Assembly (NCBI GenBank): GCA_003669555.1 | Contig: QWOS01000015.1 | Coordinates: forward strand, 1 to 53,987 | Direction: 5' to 3' | Length of the DNA stretch: 53,987 nt | DNA from: Planctomycetota bacterium | GTDB lineage: Bacteria > Planctomycetota > Planctomycetia > Gemmatales > Gemmataceae | Shown here: positions 26,657 through 33,818 of the stretch, one piece after another | Numbering within the stretch: the stretch's first letter is position 1 | How the letters are laid out: each line of letters begins with the position of its first letter | Notes under the pieces: generated by a model | Seen by the model: the letters and a program-made list of their open reading frames with translations, nothing else | Databases searched by the model: none | Told to the model about the DNA's origin: nothing | Position numbers and translations under genes: made by a program

Positions 26657-27679
26657 GTGACAGACACTGAAAAAACCAAGGATCAGAAGCATGACGATCT
26701 GGAGAACGCCAGGAAACGGATCGACCGGTTCCGCCTCTCCCTGGGCCGCCATATTGTTGATAAACAGGAACTGATTGATCTCCTGATCATCGGTGCCATC
26801 GCCCAGGAACCGGTGCTCCTGGTGGGGCCGCCTGGCACTGCCAAGAGTGATCTGGTCCTGAAGCTGGTGGAAGGGCTGGGGGTTGGCGAGCAGGACTATT
26901 TTGAATACATGCTCACCCGCTTCACAGAACCTTCCGAGATCCTGGGCCCGCTGGACCTGAGCCTGATGAAGGAAGGGCGGTATTCCCGCCGCACCGAGGG
27001 CAAAATGCCTCGGGCTAAAGTGGTTTTCCTGGATGAAATTTTCAAATCATCCAGTGCCATCCTCAATGTGCTGTTGACCATCCTGAACGAGCGCAAGTTT
27101 TATCAGGATGGCAAGCCCGAGCCGGTTCCCCTCAAGCTGCTGTTCGCCGCCGCCAATGAAATCCCGGAACAAGCCGAACTGGCGGCCCTCCGGGATCGCT
27201 TCTGCCTCAAGGCCGAGAGTCGCAGTGTGCGGCAGGATCACTTCGAGGAGCTGCTCGATTCTGGCCTGCGCAACGAAAGCAACCGCCAAAGGAAACTGAC
27301 ACCCTGGAAAGAGGGTATCTGCTCGCTGGCGGATCTGGAACTGGCCCATCAGGGGTTGATGGACCGTTTTGCGGAAGAGACCGCTGACCAGGATGGCAAC
27401 ACCCGCAATGACCGGGTTCTTTTCTTTCCAGGACCGGTGCTGGCTGAATTCCGTCGGGTGATCGAGACCCTGAGTCGTGAGCATAAATTATTCATCAGCG
27501 ACCGTAAGCTGGTGAAGCTGTACAAACTGCTTAGGGCCAGAGCCTGGTTGATGCGAGGCGGCGTGGTGGCTGTGGAAGACCTGCTTTTGCTGCGTTATCT
27601 CGGGGAAACCCTGCCAGAATTGCGCTTGCTGGCTGAAAAGGTGCCCCAGTATTTGAGAGTGGGCCAGTCAGCACGGTGA
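26657..27679 (+). CDS. MoxR-family AAA+ ATPase
   Basis: 340 aa. MoxR/RavA signatures: Walker A GPPGTAKS (residues 57-64), Walker B VVFLDEIF (about 123-129), the KSSSAILNVLLTILNERKFY helix-2 insert, sensor-1 LLFAAANEIPE and an arginine-finger region ALRDRFCLK. It has the C-terminal lid rather than a fused vWA. MoxR ATPases normally work with a vWA partner as chaperone-like remodelers. Here its partners by operon are the FtsH-like protease and the unknown proteins. GTG 26657 is the start, since GGAGGA lies eight bases upstream. It is the last gene of the operon. Confidence 0.92.
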   Translation: MTDTEKTKDQKHDDLENARKRIDRFRLSLGRHIVDKQELIDLLIIGAIAQEPVLLVGPPGTAKSDLVLKLVEGLGVGEQDYFEYMLTRFTEPSEILGPLDLSLMKEGRYSRRTEGKMPRAKVVFLDEIFKSSSAILNVLLTILNERKFYQDGKPEPVPLKLLFAAANEIPEQAELAALRDRFCLKAESRSVRQDHFEELLDSGLRNESNRQRKLTPWKEGICSLADLELAHQGLMDRFAEETADQDGNTRNDRVLFFPGPVLAEFRRVIETLSREHKLFISDRKLVKLYKLLRARAWLMRGGVVAVEDLLLLRYLGETLPELRLLAEKVPQYLRVGQSAR

Positions 27680-27751
27680 TGGCCGGCTGTCCGGTGCCCG
27701 TCTTGGCGTCATAGGCGTGAAAAACCAGAAGATGAGAAGTTTATCACCCTA

Positions 27752-27780
27752 TTCACCCCGACGCTGAATCTTGCTATAAA
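27752..27780 (+). promoter_or_regulatory. Candidate promoter for the selenoprotein-like gene
   Basis: TTCACC (27752-27757) and TATAAA (27775-27780), spaced by 17 bases, lie about 55 bases before the ATG at 27836. They match the sigma70 consensus at 4/6 and 5/6. Confidence 0.4.
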
Positions 27781-27835
27781 TTGAATAGTGTGGCCGTGTG
27801 GCCACAGTTCTGTTCCTTTTATGGAGATCCGAAGC

Positions 27836-28393
27836 ATGCGCAACGCGCATTACTTGGGGATCCTCGCTGGTGCCGGTCTGCTGATCGCAGGCATGGCGCA
27901 CGCTGAGGATCTGAAGTCTGGCCCAGGAGTGGGCTCACGGGTGTCTGCCTTCCATCCGACCCATGTTACGGGTCCGGGGGCGGGTGGCAAAGGTTGCCTG
28001 GTCTGAAGCAACGGCCCCAATCCAGTCGCCATGATCTTCGCGCGCGAAGTCAGCGACAACTTGACCAGTCTGGTCAAGAAAGTGGATGCCGCAACTGCCA
28101 AGAACAGTGCCTGCCGTATGGGCAGCTTTGTCGTTTTCCTGAACGACGATGAGAGCCTGGAAAAGAAGTTGCAAGAAATGGCCAAGAAGGAAGGGATTGA
28201 GAATACAATCCTGACCACGGACAATCCTGCCGGCCCCCAGGGCTACAAAATCGCCAAGGATGCCGACATCACTGTCGTTCTTTACACCAAGGGCAAAGTG
28301 CAGGTGAACCGCACTTTCCGCAAGGGTGAACTGAAGGAAGCTGATGTGGAAAAGGTCGTGGCAGATCTGGGCAAGATTCTTCCAGCCAAGTGA
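27836..28393 (+). CDS. Exported thioredoxin-like protein with in-frame TGA, candidate CxxU selenoprotein
   Basis: If the TGA at 28004-28006 is read through, one 185-aa protein results: signal peptide (MRNAHYLGILAGAGLLIAG, cleavage near MAHA-E), then GSRVSAFHPTHVTGPGAGGKG, then C54-L-V-U57, then NPVAMIFAREVSDNLTSLVKK and a thioredoxin-like body ending LGKILPAK. The frame on both sides is continuous. The first downstream ATG (28031) has no ribosome-binding site and would lack the signal peptide and first strand. Planctomycete relatives, as I recall them, carry CxxC at this point. UGA in the second Cys position is therefore best read as selenocysteine, but a nonsense mutation or error is possible. 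GGAG lies nine bases before the ATG. Likely a periplasmic redox role. Confidence 0.7.
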
Positions 28394-28429
28394 TCGGGTT
28401 CTGTTTTCCCAGGCGTCATCCGCCATTCG

Positions 28430-28466
28430 CCCCTGTCAGTGTCAAACTGACGGGGGTGCATTTTTT
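28430..28466 (+). terminator. Terminator after the selenoprotein-like gene
   Basis: CCCCTGTCAG pairs with CTGACGGGGG (10 bp, one G-T wobble), 7-base loop, then TGCA and six T. It begins 37 bases after the stop. Confidence 0.75.
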
Positions 28467-28556
28467 CCCGGCATGAATAATTTATGATAATTGCCTGGTC
28501 TCTCTAGGTGCGCTGGGCCTTTGGGTTTTTGTTATCACCCTGTTTCGGAGTCGACC

Positions 28557-30335
28557 ATGTCCGTAGCCCCTGACGGTCCCTTGGCCTCGCCCTCGCGCGC
28601 TGGTTTCAGCGTTGTGCCTGCGATGGTCATTCTTGCGGTGATTTGGCTGCTGACCGGTGCCACCTACCTGATGGAAACGGGCTTTGTTCCCTTCATGATC
28701 CGGGGGGTGGTCGCCCCGTTGCTTGGTGGGGTGGTCACGCTGACCTGGTGGCTGGGCTTCACGGGGCTTGGCTGGCGCGACAAGGTGCTGGTGGCGGTTT
28801 TTTTCCTGGCGGCTCTTGGCCTTTTGACCGTTCCCCATGGCGGAAACGGCATGTTTTACCTGTTTGCCTCCCTGCCTGTGGCGGTTACTGCCTGGCTTGG
28901 CTGGCTGGCGCTCACTCCCTGGCTTTCCTGGCCATCACGGCGGATCGGTCTGTTCATTGCGATCGGCCTGGGAGTTGGTTTTTTTAGCCTGGTACGCATC
29001 CAGGGCATCGATGGTGATTTTGCCCCTGAATATGAATGGGCCTGGAAACCCACCTCCGAAAGCCGGCATTTAGCCGAGGTCGACCAGGTCGGGGCAGCCA
29101 TAGGGCAGGGTCCTGACAGACCCGCCAATATGAAGGCTGGGCCCGGGGATTGGCCAGCCTTCCGCGGGCCGGAACGAGACAGCATTGTCCAAGACACGAC
29201 GATTGGCACCGACTGGAAAACAAATCCACCCAAGGTACTCTGGCAACACCTTATCGGTCCGGGATGGTCCTCTTTTTCGGTGGTTGGCAAGTTGCTTTTT
29301 ACCCAGGAGCAGCGCGCAGAAAACGAACTGATCGTCTGCTACGAAACCGAAAACGGCAAGGAACTCTGGAACCATGCCGTCCCCACCCGGTTCAGCGAGC
29401 CTGTCGCCGGCCCTGGCCCGCGTGCAACCCCGACCTATTTCGATGGAAAAATTTACGCCCAGGGTGCCAACGGCCACCTGGTCTGTCTCGATGCCTACAC
29501 TGGCAAGCCGTTGTGGGCCAAAGACCTGCGGACCGACACCGGCGCTGAACCTCCTCAGTGGGGTTTTTCCGGGTCTCCCCTCGTCCATAAGGGCCTTGTC
29601 TCCGTCTTTGCCGGAGCCGAGAACAAGACACTGGCAGCGTATCAGGCCGACACAGGTGAACAGGCCTGGATATCGTCACGCAAGACGAGGGCCGAATTGA
29701 GTTATTGCTCCACCCACCTCTTCACGATCCATGGTGTGGAACAACTGATCATCCTGACCGATCGCGGGGCAGCGGCTTACGAACCCGTCACCGGCAAACA
29801 GATCTGGGAGCATGACTGGGAAACCAATGGGGTGGCCCGTTGCATCCAGCCAGCCCTGGTGGATGGCTCGGATATCATTATTGGCACCGGTCTGGGTGTG
29901 GGCGCCCAGCGTATCCATGTGGCCCTGACGGATGGCCAGTGGGCTGTGAGCGAGGTTTGGAAAACCGGCAGGTTCAAGTCCTATTACAACGACATGGTAA
30001 TTCACGAGGGCCACGCTTATGGCTATGATGCCAACATGTTTGTCTGTGTCGACCTGAAAACGGGTGAAATTGGCTGGAAAGCCCGGGGCTATGGCAGCGG
30101 GCAAACCCTGCTGCTGGCTAGGCAGGGCCTGCTGGTGGTGCTGACCGAAAAAGGCGAAGTGGCGCTGGTGGAAGCCAACCCGAAAGCCCACAAGGAACTG
30201 GCCCGGCTAAAAGTACTGGAAGGCAAAACCTGGAACCACCCGGTCATTGCCCATGGCAAACTGTTTGTCCGCAACGGGGCAGAGATCGCCTGCCTGGAAT
30301 TACCGAAAGCCGGGGCGGGCCTGGCGAAGGAGTGA
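28557..30335 (+). CDS. Membrane-anchored PQQ-binding-like beta-propeller protein
   Basis: A 592-aa protein. About 150 N-terminal residues hold roughly five membrane segments (for example VVPAMVILAVIWLLTGATYL). The rest is a periplasmic PQQ-type eight-bladed propeller: DWPAFRGPERDS at its start, and repeated blade motifs such as CYETENGKELWNH, CLDAYTGKPLWAKDL and AYQADTGEQAWISS. Such proteins are abundant in planctomycetes and the function is usually unknown; many do not bind PQQ. ATG 28557 is chosen because CGGAG lies six bases upstream, rather than the longer frame from 28491. Confidence 0.9.
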   Translation: MSVAPDGPLASPSRAGFSVVPAMVILAVIWLLTGATYLMETGFVPFMIRGVVAPLLGGVVTLTWWLGFTGLGWRDKVLVAVFFLAALGLLTVPHGGNGMFYLFASLPVAVTAWLGWLALTPWLSWPSRRIGLFIAIGLGVGFFSLVRIQGIDGDFAPEYEWAWKPTSESRHLAEVDQVGAAIGQGPDRPANMKAGPGDWPAFRGPERDSIVQDTTIGTDWKTNPPKVLWQHLIGPGWSSFSVVGKLLFTQEQRAENELIVCYETENGKELWNHAVPTRFSEPVAGPGPRATPTYFDGKIYAQGANGHLVCLDAYTGKPLWAKDLRTDTGAEPPQWGFSGSPLVHKGLVSVFAGAENKTLAAYQADTGEQAWISSRKTRAELSYCSTHLFTIHGVEQLIILTDRGAAAYEPVTGKQIWEHDWETNGVARCIQPALVDGSDIIIGTGLGVGAQRIHVALTDGQWAVSEVWKTGRFKSYYNDMVIHEGHAYGYDANMFVCVDLKTGEIGWKARGYGSGQTLLLARQGLLVVLTEKGEVALVEANPKAHKELARLKVLEGKTWNHPVIAHGKLFVRNGAEIACLELPKAGAGLAKE

Positions 30336-30442
30336 CCTCCCGCCTTCAATAATAAAAGCCTTCAGAATATTTTAATTACACCATATCTGGACAGCAGTGA
30401 TTTATTGTTTCACCGGGTCACAATAGCCAAGGAGCCCTGAAT

Positions 30443-30934
30443 TTGAACGGGAATCAAGCGATTGTTGCAGCACTCGAAGACACGCGGTTTCACCTGGGCT
30501 GGTATCTGGCCGATTTTTCCGAGGAGGAAATGTTCGTCCGTCCCCATCCGCGGGCCAACCACGCGGCCTGGCAGGTTGGCAACATCTGCCTGGCTGAAGT
30601 GAATATGATTGCTGAGGAAATTCCAGATTCCAGTTATCCTTCATTGCCAGAAGGCTTTCTGTCAAGGCATGGAACTGGTGTACCTGAGGATGGCCCGGAT
30701 GGATATCTGACAAAAGCCGCTTTTCTGGCACTGTTTGAAAAAATCCGCGCGAACACCATCAGGCTGGTGGAGGGCTTGACAGAAACAGATTTGGACCGCC
30801 CTTGCTCCGGAAGCATGAAGGATTACGCGCCGACCTGGGGGAAGCTGCTGATCCTGACATCCAATCACACCTTGATGCATGGTGGACAAATCCAGGTGAT
30901 CAGAAGAGTGCTCGGAAAGCCGCATTTGTTTTGA
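30443..30934 (+). CDS. DinB-family protein
   Basis: 163 aa, probable four-helix-bundle DinB/YfiT-type protein. Evidence: FHLGWYLADFSEEEMFVRPHPRANH-type opening, a central NHAAWQVGNICLAE segment and the C-terminal HTLMHGGQIQVIRRVLG, whose His residues are candidate metal ligands. Members are metal-dependent thiol transferases or of unknown function. The start codon is TTG at 30443, supported by AAGGAG with 8-base spacing. The gene stands alone. Confidence 0.8.
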   Translation: MNGNQAIVAALEDTRFHLGWYLADFSEEEMFVRPHPRANHAAWQVGNICLAEVNMIAEEIPDSSYPSLPEGFLSRHGTGVPEDGPDGYLTKAAFLALFEKIRANTIRLVEGLTETDLDRPCSGSMKDYAPTWGKLLILTSNHTLMHGGQIQVIRRVLGKPHLF

Positions 30935-31334
30935 TATCAGTCTTTTTCCTGCATGTGTACAACGGCATTGGGGGTTCATTGGGTTATTCCGCCACCCCCT
31001 GGGCCATCTTGCTGGCTTGAGGGGGACGGGCACGCAGTTCTGATATCGCCATAGGCTATGCGCCCATAGCTGCATCCTGACCGTTTTTCAGGATCCTTTT
31101 TATATCCAGCCTTGAAAAATTCCCCACTGCCAGAGCTCTGGCAGTCTTCATTCCCCAAACCTGGAAAATGCGAGGGAAGTTCCTGATCGTCCGTGGGTTA
31201 CTGGTTTTTGCCGGGTTAATTCTGGTGCTGGTGGGTGAACTTCCTGATAGAATGCCGCTTGGCGGACCAGCGGGAATTCCCTGTGAATTCAGCCCGGTGG
31301 CGTGACACAACCCAGGGTCTGAAGGAATCAAGTC
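30935..31334. other. 400-base gene-free region with a perfect 20-base palindrome
   Basis: No credible ORF. The palindrome ACTGCCAGAG/CTCTGGCAGT lies at 31126-31145. The 3' end holds the AAGGA ribosome-binding site for the TatD-like gene. Otherwise nothing recognised. Confidence 0.5.
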
Positions 31335-32153
31335 GTGGCAGCCTATATCGACCCACATATCCACATGATCAGCCGGGTTACCGATGACTACCATCGCATG
31401 GCTTTGGCGGGGTGCCAGGCGATCTCCGAGCCCGCGTTCTGGGCAGGCTTCGACCGGGGTAGTGCCGCTGGCTTCCGTGACTATTTTCACCATCTGGTGG
31501 ATGTGGAGCCCAGGCGGGCAGCCCAGTTTGGCATCCAGCATTTCTCATGGCTGTGCATCAACGCCAAAGAGGCTGAGAATGTCAGTCTGTCGCGGGATGT
31601 CATCGCCCTCATTCCCGAGTTCCTCGAACGGCCCACAGTCCTTGGTATTGGCGAGATTGGCCTGAACAAAAACACTGCCAACGAGGCCACCATTTTCCAG
31701 GAGCATGTCGATCTCGCCATGCGCAAGGATGAGCTTGTTCTGGTGCATACGCCCCATTTGCAGGACAAGCACAAGGGCACTCTGATGATTCTTGACATGT
31801 TCAAAAATGATCGACGGGTGCGGCCAGACCGGGTCTGTATCGATCATGTGGAGGAGCACACCATCCGGCCTGCCCTGGATGCTGGTTTCTGGGTGGGCAT
31901 GACACTCTATCCTGTCACCAAGTGTACCCCTGAACGGGCCTGTGACATGGTGGAAAAATATGGTGGCGAGCGCATGATGGCGAATTCGGCCGGCGATTGG
32001 GGCCGGTCAGACCCGATGGCTGTGCCGGAATTCATGCTGGCCATGCGTCGTCGGGGCCACCCGGAAGCACTCATCCACAAAGTGGTCCATGACAACCCGC
32101 TCGAATTCTGGCAGAAAAGCCGCCGCTGGCCTGGGCTTGCGCCACGTCCATGA
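31335..32153 (+). CDS. TatD-family metal-dependent hydrolase, EboB-like
   Basis: A 272-aa amidohydrolase-fold protein. Metal ligands can be placed: DPHIHMISR (HxH), GEIGLNK (Glu), VLVHTPHLQ (His), CIDHVEEHT (His) and SAGDWGRSD (Asp). The opening IDPHIHMISRVTDDYHRMA and EPAFWAGF resemble EboB of the eustigmatophyte/bacterial ebo cluster more than classical TatD nucleases. No other ebo genes are adjacent. GTG start with AAGGA about eight bases upstream. Its stop overlaps the tsaD start by four bases (ATGA at 32150), so the two are coupled. Confidence 0.82.
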   Translation: MAAYIDPHIHMISRVTDDYHRMALAGCQAISEPAFWAGFDRGSAAGFRDYFHHLVDVEPRRAAQFGIQHFSWLCINAKEAENVSLSRDVIALIPEFLERPTVLGIGEIGLNKNTANEATIFQEHVDLAMRKDELVLVHTPHLQDKHKGTLMILDMFKNDRRVRPDRVCIDHVEEHTIRPALDAGFWVGMTLYPVTKCTPERACDMVEKYGGERMMANSAGDWGRSDPMAVPEFMLAMRRRGHPEALIHKVVHDNPLEFWQKSRRWPGLAPRP

Positions 32154-33160
32154 CTCCTCCCAAACGCTTTTTGGGTTTGGAAACCTCGTGTGACGAGACT
32201 GCTGCCGCAGTCTTTACCGATGAACCCCGCATTCTCTCCAGCGTGGTTGCCTCGCAGCACCAGGTGCATGCGCCCTACGGCGGTGTGGTGCCCGAACTGG
32301 CAGCCAGGGCCCATTTGCGCAATCTGCTGCCGGTCATCCGCCAGGCGCTGGCTGATGCGGACACCCGCCTGGAAGACCTGGCGGCCATTGCTGTACACAA
32401 CCGGCCTGGCCTGGTTGGCGCGCTGGTGGTGGGGGTTTCCGCCGCCAAAATGCTCAGCGCCTTGCTGAAAATTCCCCTTTTGGGCGTGAGTCACCTGGAA
32501 GGGCATGTCTATGCGTGCCAACTGGCCGCAGGCAGGGATATTTTTCCCTGCGTGGCCCTTATTGTCAGTGGCGGTCATACCCAACTGGTGCTGGCCCATG
32601 CTCCCGACCGGCTCGAGGTGCTGGGCCAGACCCGGGATGATGCCGCTGGCGAGGCCCTCGACAAAGCAGCCTCGCTGATGGGGCTTGGTTTTCCAGGCGG
32701 ACCCGCCATTGAAAGGGAAGCCAAAGCGGGTGATCCCGAAAAATTTCAACTGCCCCGACCCTTGCTGCACGATGGGCTCGATTTCAGTTTTTCGGGCCTG
32801 AAAACAGCCCTTCTCTACACCTGGCGGGATCTGAAAAAGGCAGTGGGTGACCAGGCTGCCAATGCTGCCCGGCCCGACCTGGCCGCCAGCCTTGAAGCTG
32901 CTGTGGCCGATGTTCTGACTATCAAGGCCATGCGCGCGGTCCGGCAAACCGGCCTGAAACGCCTGGCGGTGTGTGGCGGCGTGGCCTGCAATGCCCGGCT
33001 GCGACGGCAACTCGAGGCAGCCACTCTGGCCGCTGCGGTGGAGCTGGTTATTCCGCCTCCTGCCCTGTGTACTGACAATGCTGCAATGGCTGCGGTGGCA
33101 CTGGAACAATGGCGCCGGGGTGAATTTGCCTCGGATGATCTGGAAGCCATGCCCAACTGA
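32150..33160 (+). CDS. tsaD: tRNA N6-threonylcarbamoyladenosine transferase subunit
   Basis: 336 aa, the family's usual length. ASKHA ATPase fold with LGLETSCDETAAAV at the N-terminus, the metal-binding HLEGHVYACQL, LIVSGGHTQLV, FSFSGLKTALL, VCGGVACNARLR and TDNAAMAAVA. It transfers the threonylcarbamoyl group from TC-AMP to A37 of ANN-decoding tRNAs, working with TsaB and TsaE, neither of which is in the window. Coupled to the upstream TatD-like gene by a 4-base overlap. Confidence 0.95.
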   Translation: MTPPKRFLGLETSCDETAAAVFTDEPRILSSVVASQHQVHAPYGGVVPELAARAHLRNLLPVIRQALADADTRLEDLAAIAVHNRPGLVGALVVGVSAAKMLSALLKIPLLGVSHLEGHVYACQLAAGRDIFPCVALIVSGGHTQLVLAHAPDRLEVLGQTRDDAAGEALDKAASLMGLGFPGGPAIEREAKAGDPEKFQLPRPLLHDGLDFSFSGLKTALLYTWRDLKKAVGDQAANAARPDLAASLEAAVADVLTIKAMRAVRQTGLKRLAVCGGVACNARLRRQLEAATLAAAVELVIPPPALCTDNAAMAAVALEQWRRGEFASDDLEAMPN

Positions 33161-33449
33161 GTCACCGGGGCAAATCTCCCATCCATCGTCTGCGCGCAGG
33201 TGCTTTGTCGGGGCGTTGCCTGGTATGGGTGTGCCGATTGGGCAAACTCTTGCAATTGGGGCGGCTATTCCCGCAGTGCACTGGTTGCCAGCAGTGACGA
33301 CTCGGAGGGGGCAGCCGGGTATTCTTTGCCGAGCTTCCCTGAGGTGGCTGTTGGCCCCTGTGCTTCTGGTCCGAATAGAAGGTCAGGCCATCGTAAGGAA
33401 GAGCGATGGATGCGCGTCGCACAAGCATAACCGTGAAGGAACCACGACC

Positions 33450-33797
33450 ATGAAGACCTGGATGATTGCCCTGGGGTTGGGACTGATTGCCCTGCCAGCC
33501 GAAGCCCGCACCTTCGGCCTGTTTGTTTGCCCCACCAGCAACAAGCAGGGATTCAACATTTGCTACCGGCAGTTCAACGCCTTCTCACCGGCAGCCTTTG
33601 GCAATGTGGTGATTGATGGCATGCAGAACTCGGCTCCCCAAATGATTGAAGGGCCAATTGGGCCAATCGAAATCCAGGGGATTCCCGCCACCCGTTCCGG
33701 TAGCCGCAATCTGGTCGGGCCGATCAATGCGGGACCCGTCGCCCCTGGCGTTGGTCTGCCTCCCCCCATGGCTTCGCCAGCCCAGCCTGCACGCTGA
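33450..33797 (+). CDS. Small exported hypothetical protein
   Basis: 115 aa with a classical signal peptide (MKTWMIALGLGLIALPAEA) and a mature part holding two Cys (CPTSNKQGFNICYRQFNAF). The Pro/Gly/Ile-rich tail GPIGPIEIQGIP ... PPPMASPAQPAR suggests an extended, surface-exposed domain. AAGGA lies nine bases before the ATG. No family recognised. It converges on the subtilase gene, with 21 bases between the stops. Confidence 0.8.
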   Translation: MKTWMIALGLGLIALPAEARTFGLFVCPTSNKQGFNICYRQFNAFSPAAFGNVVIDGMQNSAPQMIEGPIGPIEIQGIPATRSGSRNLVGPINAGPVAPGVGLPPPMASPAQPAR

Positions 33798-33818
33798 GCC
33801 TTGCGCCCGGCAGAGTGA

